Source: Alteribacillus persepolensis
Lineage (GTDB): Bacteria; Bacillota; Bacilli; Bacillales; Marinococcaceae
Reading direction: 5' to 3'
Length of the DNA: 64,000 nucleotides
NCBI RefSeq assembly: GCF_900099605.1
Contig: NZ_FNDK01000006.1
Span: 62,001 to 126,000, forward strand
Shown: positions 51,047-59,931 of the stretch, piece after piece
Position numbering within the stretch: the stretch's first letter is position 1
Layout: the number at the start of each line of letters is the position of its first letter
The notes under the pieces: model-generated
What the model was told of the DNA's origin: nothing
Seen by the model: only the letters and a program-made list of their open reading frames with translations
The model's database searches: none
Translations under genes and position numbers: made by a program

Positions 51047-51937
51047 ATGAGGATTGATGGTGTATTTGCTGGTGGTGGTGTGAAGGCGTTTGCGTTTTTA
51101 GGGGCAATGGAAGTAATGGAAGAACGGAGGTTTCAATTTGAACGGACAGCAGGAACCAGTGCCGGTGCACTAATGGCTGCTCTTGTGCAGGCAGGTTACA
51201 CAGCAGAAGAGCTAAAGTCGATATTATTGTCGTTAGAAGTTAGCGACCTGCTGCAAAAAACGAAATGGATGCGGCGTGCTCCATGGCTTTCGTGGCTGTC
51301 TGTGTATTGGAAGTTAGGATTGTACAAAGGCGATACGTTTGAACAATGGGTGAAAGGGCTGTTGGCGGAAAAAAACATTTATACATTTCGTGATTTACCA
51401 AAAGGCAGTTTAAGAATTGTTGCCTCAGATATTTCTTCAGGAAAAATGATGGTTTTGCCAGATGACCTTGAAGACTACGGCTATAATCCAGACAGGTTTC
51501 CTGTGGCGCTGGCTGTAAGGATGAGCTGTATGCTGCCTTATTTTTTTGAGCCAGTTAAACTAAAGAGCAGGCAAGGGAAAAAGCATATTATTGTGGACGG
51601 TGGTATTTTAAGCAATTTCCCTATATGGCTTTACAGAGATCCAGTTTCTGGTTTATGTAAAAGACCTGTTATCGGTTTTCAGCTGTCCCCATCACTAAAA
51701 GAGATGGAACAGCACAAAATAAACAATGCGGTAGAGTTATATCAATCATTATTTGATACGATGCGAAAAGCACATGACTTGCGTTATATGGCAGAGAACG
51801 ACGCTCAAAACGTTGTCTTTCTTCCCATTGAAGATGTAAAAACGACAAATTTTGATTTAACGATAGAGCAGAAAGAAAAGCTTATTAACATTGGACGGAC
51901 AGAAACAAAAAAGTTTTTAAAAACGTGGAAGTGTTAA
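51047..51937 (+). CDS. yqhO: Patatin-like phospholipase YqhO
   Basis: A 296-residue serine acyl hydrolase of the patatin/RssA family. The oxyanion loop GVFAGGGVKAFAFLGAMEV, nucleophile motif GTSAGAL and catalytic Asp in DGGILSNFP form the Ser–Asp dyad. The likely activity is lipid deacylation; the substrate is unknown. The start ATG 51047 (MRIDGVF) follows GGGGAGAGGG; the frame begins earlier at GTG 51032 within that site. Confidence 0.92.
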   Translation: MRIDGVFAGGGVKAFAFLGAMEVMEERRFQFERTAGTSAGALMAALVQAGYTAEELKSILLSLEVSDLLQKTKWMRRAPWLSWLSVYWKLGLYKGDTFEQWVKGLLAEKNIYTFRDLPKGSLRIVASDISSGKMMVLPDDLEDYGYNPDRFPVALAVRMSCMLPYFFEPVKLKSRQGKKHIIVDGGILSNFPIWLYRDPVSGLCKRPVIGFQLSPSLKEMEQHKINNAVELYQSLFDTMRKAHDLRYMAENDAQNVVFLPIEDVKTTNFDLTIEQKEKLINIGRTETKKFLKTWKC

Positions 51938-51941
51938 CAAA

Positions 51942-52718
51942 TCAATGCATGAGATGTTTGGTAACATGGGATTGGCGGTATAAACCGGTCTTTACAGAAA
52001 GAATTGGCAAAAGCAATGTCAGCCATAGTCCAATCAAAATAGCGTGTACAAATGAAAACAACGTCGTAGGAGCGAAAAAGATGTTCAGATAAGCGATAAC
52101 AAACAGCCCGCTAATTCCAATAATACAGGTGATCCCCCTCTTCCACATAACGGTTGCAAATTGCATTCTGTTTTTAATAAGTTCCATGTTGTAGCCGATC
52201 CCCCCGCCTAACAATAATCCGGCATAATACGCTCCTTCTGGAAATAAAAGCAATAAAGCCGAAGGGATAACCATCGTAAAAGAGAAAATAATGGGTTGAG
52301 GCACGCTGCTAATCCAATCAGAACGATAAATCAGATAAACAAAGAAAGATCCTAAAAGGATGGCAACGATAACATCCTGTACGGAATACCCTCCATATTG
52401 CATTTCCGTAAACGAAAGAGCGGCAATTAATAAACACGCAAGCAGCGTATAACGCTTGTCAGATATTTCTGGTATTAAAAATCCCCAAAATGCTGTGGCA
52501 ATTTGAACGTCTTTGGGAGGGAGAACAGAACTAACTGCGTCTGATGATGGCGTGGGGATGGTATGGTGCAAAAAATGGTTCGTGTATGTGGATAACGCAA
52601 AAATGATCAGCAGCTTGATGCTGAGATGTTTATCCACTGACCAAAAAACAAGGGCAATAAGGAGTAAAAAGAACCAATCATTACTTATAAGTGCTGCTGT
52701 ATTCATCGCCCATTCCAT
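51942..52718 (-). CDS. PAP2-fold membrane protein lacking catalytic residues
   Basis: A 258-residue integral membrane protein with about seven helices whose layout follows type 2 phosphatidic acid phosphatases. The three signature motifs are degenerate. The usual RP of motif 1 is replaced in HHTIPTPSSD, PSGH of motif 2 reads PPKD (residues 67–70) although DVQIATAFWGF downstream is well kept, and motif 3 reads EMQYGGYSVQDV, losing the Arg and the nucleophilic His but keeping Asp115. It is therefore probably not a phosphatase; a transporter, flippase-like or regulatory role is possible. Start ATG 52718, after AGAAGGG. It is inserted between yqhO and yqhP. Confidence 0.65.
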   Translation of the reverse strand: MEWAMNTAALISNDWFFLLLIALVFWSVDKHLSIKLLIIFALSTYTNHFLHHTIPTPSSDAVSSVLPPKDVQIATAFWGFLIPEISDKRYTLLACLLIAALSFTEMQYGGYSVQDVIVAILLGSFFVYLIYRSDWISSVPQPIIFSFTMVIPSALLLLFPEGAYYAGLLLGGGIGYNMELIKNRMQFATVMWKRGITCIIGISGLFVIAYLNIFFAPTTLFSFVHAILIGLWLTLLLPILSVKTGLYRQSHVTKHLMH

Positions 52719-52897
52719 CCTGTATTCCCTTCTTTCGTTTTGGAAAATGAAATAAAGAAAACTGGGCCGCATGCCAAGCCTTTAAGTACAGATGATGGTT
52801 TCGCTGCACGTATACAGCTTTTCACGACATGCTGACGATGTCGATGATGGCATACTCACTTGGCCAATCAGTGCAAAGAAAAAGAACTGGGCTCCAT

Positions 52898-53299
52898 CTA
52901 AAAAAGAGCCCTGTTCTTTTTGCGGTTTTTTTTCCCTTCAATAACAGTAAGATTATGATCTGTTCGTTTCTTTGCAATAGGGCGGGAAGTTCGTTTTTTT
53001 AGTGGTGATTGACGAGAGCGTTGTGGTTTGTGTTTATTGGCTTTAGTGTTTAGGTTTTTGTTCTGAAACGATGGTTTCTTTGGTGAGGGGCCGGGTCGGG
53101 CTGATTGTCTGTATTGGCTCATCGCCATACGTTTTAAGATAACTTTCGTGAATAAAAAATACATACCGACCGCTACAGCAGCCCCAACTGCTAAGTACGT
53201 TAATAACCCCAGAGGATTTGTTATTAACTGATACCCAAAGCCCAAAGCCGCCAGGCCAAAGATAAGAATTAAAAAAGGGTTTGCTGAAAGACGGGACAT
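52898..53299 (-). CDS. yqhP: SA1362/YqhP family membrane protein
   Basis: A 133-residue protein with two N-terminal membrane helices (FLILIFGLAALGFGYQLI, LLTYLAVGAAVAVGMYFLF) and a long, strongly basic C-terminal half rich in Lys, Arg, Ser and Pro. This shape and its position after yqhO fit YqhP. It could bind nucleic acid or anionic lipid through the basic tail; no role is known. Start ATG 53299 follows GGAGGTGACC. Confidence 0.8.
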   Translation of the reverse strand: MSRLSANPFLILIFGLAALGFGYQLITNPLGLLTYLAVGAAVAVGMYFLFTKVILKRMAMSQYRQSARPGPSPKKPSFQNKNLNTKANKHKPQRSRQSPLKKRTSRPIAKKRTDHNLTVIEGKKNRKKNRALF

Positions 53300-53785
53300 G
53301 GGGGGTCACCTCCGCAATCCGATATTTTTGAAGATAACTAAAAAGGTGTTTAGTTATGCTGATCTGTAGAAAAATACATATTCCGTGTTGTTGGTGTCCA
53401 TCTTTTATATAGAGCCGCTTAAGAATATGCGTAAAAAGCCATCTTTTGTATAACATTCTCAGCTGTGTGTTCATGTGTGAAGAGAGACTTTTATTTTTAA
53501 CGTTTGAAAAAATAAACGTAATAACATACTTCAACGTAAAAGCGTGATATTCCTGCTGATGAGCTGATTTTATCCATCTATATGCTGTCATTACTGGCAA
53601 CAAAAATGCGTTTGGTTTTACAGGTATATTGTTGCAAATGGAAGAGAAAATAATTAATGAAGAAGTTAGGGAAGTTCTATCACTATCCATTCCCTTATTC
53701 AAAAAAAAATACACCTGTAAAGTATAAAATACGCAAAAAATTTAAAAGTATGAAAGAAAGTTTTCATAACAAAGCGGGGGATCTT
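53300..53785. other. Gap where yqhQ is expected
   Basis: B. subtilis has yqhQ (DUF1385) between yqhP and yqhR. Here 486 nt of AT-rich DNA hold no DUF1385 sequence. Frames running through it lack start sites and family similarity. Confidence 0.4.
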
Positions 53786-54247
53786 ATGATGGAAAAAGAC
53801 TGGTCATATCATCAAAAAGTGGCGTCGATTGGATTTTTTGGTGGATTGTTTTGGAGCTGTGTAAGTTACGCGCTGCATTATTTAAATTTTACAAAATACG
53901 GGCCGGCTATGGCGATGCTTCCATGGGCGCTGCCTGAGTGGAAAAATACGTACCTTGGCCATTTAGCGGGAATTGTTTTTATTGCTTTGTTATCTATTGC
54001 GGTAGCTTTTTTGTATCGATTTTTGTTTCAAAAATTTTATTCGATTTGGCCAGGGATTGGTTTTGGTGCTGGTCTGTGGATCCTTGTTTTTTACTTGCTT
54101 CAACCATTATTTCCAGGTGTTGGACCAGTTAACAGTCTCGATACGAACACGGTTGTAACAACGCTCTGTTTGTTTGTTCTATACGGTGTGTTTATTGGGT
54201 ACTCGATTGGATATGAACACCACCGGTTGGGACAAGAGAGCGCTTAA
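53786..54247 (+). CDS. yqhR: YqhR family membrane protein
   Basis: A 153-residue membrane protein with about four helices: VASIGFFGGLFWSCVSYALHYL, LAGIVFIALLSIAVAFLYRFLF, GIGFGAGLWILVFYLLQPLFPG and TVVTTLCLFVLYGVFIGYSIGYEHH. The last block is strongly YqhR-like. Start set at ATG 53786 or 53789 after GCGGGGG; upstream residues in the frame look unrelated. Function unknown. The next gene in B. subtilis, aroQ (yqhS), is missing here. Confidence 0.82.
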   Translation: MMEKDWSYHQKVASIGFFGGLFWSCVSYALHYLNFTKYGPAMAMLPWALPEWKNTYLGHLAGIVFIALLSIAVAFLYRFLFQKFYSIWPGIGFGAGLWILVFYLLQPLFPGVGPVNSLDTNTVVTTLCLFVLYGVFIGYSIGYEHHRLGQESA

Positions 54248-54314
54248 GCTGTCCAATAACTCCTATCTATGGTAAAATATTGAAAGCGTAAGCGAGATGG
54301 AGAGGAGGAATATT

Positions 54315-55388
54315 ATGACAAGCAGATTAGAACAACTGCGCACCGTGTTAAAAAAGAATGATGTCGAGGCCATTTTTATTCAAAGTGCGGCAAATAGACG
54401 ATATTTATCTGGATTTACAGGCACGGCGGGATCTCTGTTAGTTACCGGTGCAAATGCCTACTTTATTACAGACTTTCGATACATACAGCAGGCAAAAGAG
54501 CAATGCCCGGACTATGAGATTGTAGAGCAGACGTCGACTGCCTACAAAAACCTTGCTGAGTTAATCAAAAAACATGACATTGCCTCGCTGGCTTTTGAAA
54601 AAGAACATGTCAGCTATGCTTCTTTTGAGGCACTGCAGCATTATTGTCAAGGAATAAATTTAAAGCCAACAGATGGAATAGTAGAAGAAATACGAATGAC
54701 AAAAGATGACAATGAGCTTGCTGTCTTACAAGAAGCTGCTGATGTTGCCGATAGTGCGTTTTCTCATATTACGCATTTCATAAAGCCGGGAATGAAAGAG
54801 ACAGAAGTGAGAGACGAGTTAGAGTTTTTCATGCGTAAGCAAGGAGCAGATGCTTCGTCATTTGACATCATTGTGGCTTCTGGCTATCGCAGTGCGCTCC
54901 CCCATGGAGTAGCAAGCGAAAAAGTCATTGAAAAAGGGGAGTTAGTGACACTTGATTTTGGAGCATATTATAAAGGATACTGCTCTGATATCACGCGAAC
55001 GGTAGCAGTCGGTTCCCCATCAGAAGAGTTAAAAGCTATTTATAATACTGTGTATGAAGCACAATTAAAAGCTGTCAGTGAAATAAAAGCAGGTATGACC
55101 GGTAAAGAAGCAGACACTGTGGCGCGCGAGTATATAAAAGAAAACGGATATGGCGGTTATTTTGGTCACGGACTTGGTCATGGACTCGGTATGGAAGTAC
55201 ATGAAGGACCGCGCTTATCTCCGAAAGGTGAGCGAACGTTGGAGCCTGGCATGGTAGTAACGGTAGAACCAGGTATATACGTTCCAGAACTTGGCGGAAC
55301 GAGAATTGAAGACGATATTGTCATTACAAAAGATGGAAACAAACGGCTGACTAAGTCGCCGAAAGAGCTAATGGTTATTGGTGAGTAG
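54315..55388 (+). CDS. yqhT: Xaa-Pro dipeptidase family metallopeptidase YqhT
   Basis: A 357-residue creatinase/aminopeptidase P-fold enzyme cleaving the bond before proline. The N-terminal domain (residues ~1–125) includes RRYLSGFTGTAGSLL. The catalytic domain has the five metal ligands: VTLDFGAYYKGYCSDITRTV (two Asp), FGHGLGHGLGMEVHEGPRLS (His), VVTVEPGIY (Glu) and GGTRIEDDIVI (Glu). Start ATG 54315 follows GAGAGGAGG. Immediately upstream of efp, as in B. subtilis. Proline-containing peptide turnover next to the polyproline translation factor is a suggestive pairing. Confidence 0.94.
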   Translation: MTSRLEQLRTVLKKNDVEAIFIQSAANRRYLSGFTGTAGSLLVTGANAYFITDFRYIQQAKEQCPDYEIVEQTSTAYKNLAELIKKHDIASLAFEKEHVSYASFEALQHYCQGINLKPTDGIVEEIRMTKDDNELAVLQEAADVADSAFSHITHFIKPGMKETEVRDELEFFMRKQGADASSFDIIVASGYRSALPHGVASEKVIEKGELVTLDFGAYYKGYCSDITRTVAVGSPSEELKAIYNTVYEAQLKAVSEIKAGMTGKEADTVAREYIKENGYGGYFGHGLGHGLGMEVHEGPRLSPKGERTLEPGMVVTVEPGIYVPELGGTRIEDDIVITKDGNKRLTKSPKELMVIGE

Positions 55389-55454
55389 GTACTATGAGTA
55401 TTTTATCTGTGTTATAGTAGAACGGAATGAATTGTCAGATTTGGAGGATATAAT

Positions 55455-56012
55455 ATGATTTCAGTAAACGATTTTAAAACAGGCCTAACCGTTGAAGTGG
55501 ATAACGACATTTGGCAAGTCGTTGATTTCCAACACGTGAAACCTGGAAAAGGTGCAGCATTTGTACGCTCTAAGCTGCGCAGTTTAAGAACAGGCAACAT
55601 TCAGGAAAAAACATTTCGAGCTGGGGAGAAAATTAATCGTGCGCATATCGAACGCCGCAGGATGCAATATTTATATTCGAGCGGTGATACGCATACATTT
55701 ATGGATACAGAAACATTTGACCAGCTTGAACTTTCAAGCAAACAAATTGAACATCAGTTGAATTTCTTAAAAGAAAACATGGAAGTGCAAGTTATCTCCT
55801 ACGAGACAGAGACACTCGGTGTGGAGGTGCCAAATACTGTTGAACTGGAAGTGACTGAAACAGAACCTGGCATCAAAGGTGATACAGCATCTGGAGGGAC
55901 AAAGCCAGCTGTGTTAGAAACAGGCTACACCGTACAAGTGCCTTTCTTTGTCAATGAAGGAGATGTCCTCGTAATTGATACACGCAGCGGCGAATATGTT
56001 TCCCGCGCTTAA
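55455..56012 (+). CDS. efp: Elongation factor P
   Basis: Rescues ribosomes stalled at consecutive prolines. The 185-residue protein has three OB/KOW-like domains. The tip loop is [16 protein letters not shown] with Lys32, the residue modified with 5-aminopentanol in B. subtilis. The C-terminal signature [26 protein letters not shown] is intact. ATG 55455 follows TTGGAGG. Monocistronic here. Confidence 0.98.
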   Translation: MISVNDFKTGLTVEVDNDIWQVVDFQHVKPGKGAAFVRSKLRSLRTGNIQEKTFRAGEKINRAHIERRRMQYLYSSGDTHTFMDTETFDQLELSSKQIEHQLNFLKENMEVQVISYETETLGVEVPNTVELEVTETEPGIKGDTASGGTKPAVLETGYTVQVPFFVNEGDVLVIDTRSGEYVSRA

Positions 56013-56631
56013 TGAAAAGGCTTTGTTTAAAGGTGAAGGCGTTTCTTTTAAACAAATGAACGAGCAACAGTTGTTGGCGTGATTAAGCGTCAGGCAGCAG
56101 CTGCTGCGGCAAATGTCTGCCGGCAGTGCTGTTACAAAGCCAGCAGCGGAATGTGATTGGTTCCATAAAAAAATAGCTGTTTTTGAAAAGTCCTCTTGTA
56201 TGAAAGAGGGCTTTTTTCATGTTAAGAATGTTTACCTTTTGTTAAAAGATGAAAGGATTAAAGATGCCGGTTAGAGGAGAAGCTTGCAGCAAACGGGCTA
56301 ATAGAGTAATCCAACCAAAAAAGGGAAGATAATGGCAGCTATAAAACAAACGCGATAGAACTTAGGAGATACGTTCATATATGATTGTTTTTGATTGTTC
56401 GACTTTGGTTTCATCTGTTTTAGATGTGATGAAGCCTTTTTATTTTTTAAAAGAGAGAGCGCAAGCAAAGAGACTATTTTTCTAAAGTGGATATGCTGTG
56501 TTTTCTTGTGAAATCATCGTCATGTTTATTTCCTCTTCTCCCTCTCTTTCCTCGCTTATCTGCTCTTTTTCAGTTCTATATATAAAGGAAATGAATAAAT
56601 TGTACAAACAGCAGATTGAAGGAGGAAAGAC
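56013..56631. other. Gap between efp and spoIIIAA
   Basis: Over 600 nt without a supported gene. A terminator sits at 56187–56217. The yqhV gene that precedes spoIIIAA in B. subtilis is missing. A sigma-E promoter is expected before spoIIIAA, but only a weak TGTACAAA –10-like string (56601–56608) without a convincing –35 was seen. Confidence 0.4.
56187..56217 (+). terminator. Terminator downstream of efp
   Basis: AAAGtCCTCTT pairs with AAGAGGgCTTT around GTATGA, followed by T6. Confidence 0.7.
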
Positions 56632-57540
56632 ATGGATGACATCCTAGCGCTGTTCCCAGAACATATACAGCAGATGTTGCATTCTGCAGCGGACTGGTCC
56701 GTTATAGAAGAAATCCGAGTTCGCATTCATTCCCCTCTTGAAATCATTACACAAGATAGTGTGTACCAATTACATGAACAGCTGCATATTTCTCAAGAAG
56801 ACATTGAATATATAATCAATCAATTAAGTGAATTTTCAATGTATGCATTTCAGGAAGAGTTAAAGCAAGGATTTATTACGACAAGAGGCGGCCATAGAGT
56901 TGGCATTGGAGGACAAGTTGTTCATGAAAATGGAAAAGTAATTAGTGTGAAACATATCCGTTATTGTAATATGCGCATTGCCAAAGATCACTATGGAACA
57001 GCAGGAAAGTATGTATCTGCGTTATATAAAAACGGGTATGACGACACTCTCATTATTGGTGCTCCCCAGTCTGGAAAAACGACATTTCTGCGTGATTTAG
57101 CACGATGTGCAAGCGAAGGCATACCAGAGCTGCACCTGTCTTCAAAAAAAGTAGGTATTGTGGATGAAAGGTCTGAAATTGCTGCTTGTTATCAAGGCAT
57201 TCCCTCGTTTTACGTTGGAAACCGCACTGATGTGCTTGATGGATGTCCAAAAGCCGTCGGCATGATGATGATGATTCGTTCCATGTCCCCAGAAGTAATG
57301 ATTGTTGATGAAATTGGAAGGCAAGAAGACGCAGAGGCGATTATGGAGGCTGTACATGCTGGAGTAACTGTTGTTTGTTCCGCACATGGTACTTCAATAC
57401 AAGAAGTCAAAAAGCGTCCGATTTTAAAGGAATTAGTAGAACAGGGAACGTTTCGGCACATTGTTACGCTGTCGCGCAAGCAGGGGAAACAGCACGTCCA
57501 CATTACATCCAGCAGTGACACAAAGGCGGCGGGAATATGA
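56632..57540 (+). CDS. spoIIIAA: Stage III sporulation ATPase SpoIIIAA
   Basis: The cytoplasmic ATPase of the mother-cell-to-forespore feeding-tube (A–Q) complex. The 302-residue protein has an N-terminal GspE-like part (VIEEIRVRIHSPLEI, LKQGFITTRGGHRVGIGGQ), Walker A IIGAPQSGKTTFLRDL, GIVDERSEIAACYQG, and Walker B MIVDEIGRQEDAEAIMEA. All resemble secretion ATPases. First gene of the eight-gene operon, start ATG after GAAGGAGG. It overlaps spoIIIAB by 4 nt. Mother-cell sigma-E control is expected from B. subtilis. Confidence 0.97.
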   Translation: MDDILALFPEHIQQMLHSAADWSVIEEIRVRIHSPLEIITQDSVYQLHEQLHISQEDIEYIINQLSEFSMYAFQEELKQGFITTRGGHRVGIGGQVVHENGKVISVKHIRYCNMRIAKDHYGTAGKYVSALYKNGYDDTLIIGAPQSGKTTFLRDLARCASEGIPELHLSSKKVGIVDERSEIAACYQGIPSFYVGNRTDVLDGCPKAVGMMMMIRSMSPEVMIVDEIGRQEDAEAIMEAVHAGVTVVCSAHGTSIQEVKKRPILKELVEQGTFRHIVTLSRKQGKQHVHITSSSDTKAAGI

Positions 57541-58049
57541 GCTGGTTTGGTGCAATATTTATTTTAATTGCTTGTACGTGGATTGGTTTTAAAGTAGCGC
57601 AGAAGCTGACGGAAAGGCCCAGACAGCTGCGCCAGCTGAAAGTCGCTCTGCAAAGTTTTGAAGCTGAAATCATGTATGGGGTCAGCCCGCTTGCTGAAGC
57701 AAGTGAAAAAATCAGCCAGCAGCTCCCTTCTCCCATCTCACATTTGTTCAAACAATTTAGTGAACTTCTAAAAAATGGCGAACGAGATGCGGAGAAAGCT
57801 TGGAGAAAAAGTTTGGAGAATATATGGGGGCTGACTGCGATGGCAGAAGAAGAAAAAGAGGTCATGCTGCAATTTGGCGCGACACTAGGAAAACATGAAA
57901 AAATGCAGCAGCAAAAGCATATACGCTTGGCAATGGTTCATCTGGAAAAAGAGGAAGAAGAAGCCAAGGACAAACAAAACCGATACGAAAAAATGGCAAA
58001 GACACTAGGCTTTTTATCTGGATTGTTATTAATCATTTTATTTTTATAA
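57537..58049 (+). CDS. spoIIIAB: Stage III sporulation protein SpoIIIAB
   Basis: A 170-residue membrane protein structurally related to GspF platform proteins. N-terminal helix (FGAIFILIACTWIGFKVAQ), amphipathic helices with PRQLRQLKVALQSFEAEIMYG and a C-terminal helix (LGFLSGLLLIILFL). It overlaps the preceding gene (ATGA at 57537) so it is coupled to SpoIIIAA, its expected partner in the feeding-tube complex. Confidence 0.94.
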   Translation: MSWFGAIFILIACTWIGFKVAQKLTERPRQLRQLKVALQSFEAEIMYGVSPLAEASEKISQQLPSPISHLFKQFSELLKNGERDAEKAWRKSLENIWGLTAMAEEEKEVMLQFGATLGKHEKMQQQKHIRLAMVHLEKEEEEAKDKQNRYEKMAKTLGFLSGLLLIILFL

Positions 58050-58100
58050 ATTGTGCAGCACGGTCCAACCTCACAGAAGAGGAAAAAGGAGGACACACCA

Positions 58101-58307
58101 TTGGCCTATGATGTGAATACTATCTTTCAAATAGCCGGGATTGGGATTGTCGTTGCTATGATTCATACAGTGTTAAAGCAAATGGGGAAAGAGGATTGGG
58201 CCCACTGGGTGACACTGATAGGATTTGTTGTTGTCCTCTATATGGTAGCAACAATTATTGATGACTTATTTCAAAAGATTAAAAGTGTGTTCTTGTTTCA
58301 GGGATAG
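58101..58307 (+). CDS. spoIIIAC: Stage III sporulation protein SpoIIIAC
   Basis: A 68-residue protein with two membrane helices (IFQIAGIGIVVAMIHTVL and WVTLIGFVVVLYMVATIIDDLF), the family's exact size. The start is TTG 58101, 8 nt after AAAGGAGG; the open frame from 58053 is not supported because of that site and homolog length. Followed at once by spoIIIAD, to which it is related. Confidence 0.94.
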   Translation: MAYDVNTIFQIAGIGIVVAMIHTVLKQMGKEDWAHWVTLIGFVVVLYMVATIIDDLFQKIKSVFLFQG

Positions 58308-58313
58308 GAGGCG

Positions 58314-58715
58314 ATGGCTATTGAAATCGTGCAAGTGGTCGGTTTCGGACTCATCGCCACTTTTTTGATTTTAGTTGTAAACGAACAAAAACCTGTTATT
58401 GCACTCGCTATTGCGCTGGTAGCAGGTGCTATGATTTTTTTGTTTATCATGGCACCGCTGCAGTCAGCCCTTGAACTCATTGCAACGTTATCTGGACAAG
58501 CCGGCATTAATAACATGTACATTCAAACTTTACTGAAAATTATCGGTATCGCCTATCTCTCAGAGTTTGGTGCGCACATTGCAAGAGATGCCGATCAAGA
58601 ATCGATTGCCGCAAAAATTGAGCTGGCAGGAAAGATGATGATTATTATGATGGCAATCCCTATTTTTCAAGTATTAATCGAAACAGTCTTGGCACTGATA
58701 CCAGGCGGAGCGTAA
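58314..58715 (+). CDS. spoIIIAD: Stage III sporulation protein SpoIIIAD
   Basis: A 133-residue membrane protein with about four helices, ending VLALIPGGA. Its first part parallels SpoIIIAC (VQVVGFGLIATFLILVVNEQKP). The conserved YLSEFGAHIARDADQESIAAKIELAGKMMIIMMAIPIFQ block is diagnostic. Start ATG 58314 follows ATAGGAGG. Part of the ring-forming A–Q complex. Confidence 0.95.
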   Translation: MAIEIVQVVGFGLIATFLILVVNEQKPVIALAIALVAGAMIFLFIMAPLQSALELIATLSGQAGINNMYIQTLLKIIGIAYLSEFGAHIARDADQESIAAKIELAGKMMIIMMAIPIFQVLIETVLALIPGGA

Positions 58716-58728
58716 GGATGTGTGACAG

Positions 58729-59925
58729 ATGGTCAAAAAAATAACGCTTTGTCTTCTCTTTTTTATACTATGTCATCCCGTCGCCATTATCGAAGCAGAG
58801 ACGGAGCATAAGGAAGCGGAATCCGACCGGCAAAATGTCAACGAATTAACTGAACAGCATTTAGAATCGTTAGGGTTAAAAGAAATTACCACTTATTGGG
58901 ACAACCTATCGCAAGAGTATGGTGTATTTCTGCCAGAATCACAAAAGGGTTCGCTGAAAGAATTTATTACAGGTGATAAATCATTCCAGGTAACCGAGTG
59001 GATGAGTGCTTTTTTACAATATGTGTTTCATGAAATTATTGCCAACGGACAATTGATGGGAACATTGCTGTTGTTAGCTGTGTTTAGCGCAATATTAAAA
59101 GCATTACAAAATGCTTTTGAAGAAGAATCTGTGAGCAAAGTGGCCTATGCAGTTATTTTCATTGTGCTATTAATTATTGCATTAAACAGCTTTTACATCG
59201 CTATGGATTATGTGAAAGATACTGTTGCCGACATGGTCCATTTTATGATTGCTCTGCTGCCTTTAATGTTAGCGCTCTTGGCTTCAAGTGGTTCTATTGC
59301 TGCGGCAGGCCTATTTCATCCGCTCGTTATTCTATTAGTTCAATCAAGCGGTGTATTGATTCAATATATCATTTTGCCCTTTTTATTTTTTTCTGCTGTG
59401 TTAAGCATTGTAAGCAGCTTAAACGAACACGTCAAAGTGACGAAACTGGCAGAGCTCTTGCGCAATGCAGCAATGGGGATATTAGCTGTTTTCTTTACCG
59501 TTTTTCTAGGAGTCATTTCCGTTCAAGGAGCTACAGCAGCTGTAACAGACGGAGTTGCAATTCGGACAACCAAGTTTTTGGCAGGCAATTTTGTCCCAGT
59601 CATTGGCCGAATGTTTACAGATGCGGCTGACACAGCGTTAGGAGCATCGGTTTTATTAAAGAACACGATTGGATTAGCAGGAGTTGGAATTTTGTTTATT
59701 ATTTGCGCATTTCCTGCGATAAAAATATTGGTGATAGGATTTATTTTCCATTTAACAGCAGCACTCATCCAGCCACTAGGAGAAGGCGCGCTGCTAGATG
59801 CATTATCGACGTTGGGGAAAACTGTATTTTCTATGTTTGCTGCATTGGCAGCCGTTTCGTTCATGTTCTTTTTAGCACTTACATTAATTATTGCTTCAGG
59901 AAACATATCATTAATGGTGAGGTGA
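58729..59925 (+). CDS. spoIIIAE: Stage III sporulation protein SpoIIIAE
   Basis: A 398-residue polytopic membrane protein with cleavable signal (ITLCLLFFILCHPVAIIEA) and about seven further helices. Family blocks: QLMGTLLLLAVFSAILKALQNAF, SGVLIQYIILPFLFFSAVLSIV and FTVFLGVISVQGATAAVTDGVAIRTTKF. It is thought to form the membrane channel of the feeding tube. Start ATG 58729 has a weak site (AAGGATG). Confidence 0.95.
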   Translation: MVKKITLCLLFFILCHPVAIIEAETEHKEAESDRQNVNELTEQHLESLGLKEITTYWDNLSQEYGVFLPESQKGSLKEFITGDKSFQVTEWMSAFLQYVFHEIIANGQLMGTLLLLAVFSAILKALQNAFEEESVSKVAYAVIFIVLLIIALNSFYIAMDYVKDTVADMVHFMIALLPLMLALLASSGSIAAAGLFHPLVILLVQSSGVLIQYIILPFLFFSAVLSIVSSLNEHVKVTKLAELLRNAAMGILAVFFTVFLGVISVQGATAAVTDGVAIRTTKFLAGNFVPVIGRMFTDAADTALGASVLLKNTIGLAGVGILFIICAFPAIKILVIGFIFHLTAALIQPLGEGALLDALSTLGKTVFSMFAALAAVSFMFFLALTLIIASGNISLMVR

Positions 59926-59931
59926 TGGCCG

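Noticed and set aside
56240-56330. A 27-codon frame after efp beginning MKGLKMPVRGEA
   Set aside because: No ribosome binding site and no coupling to a neighbour.
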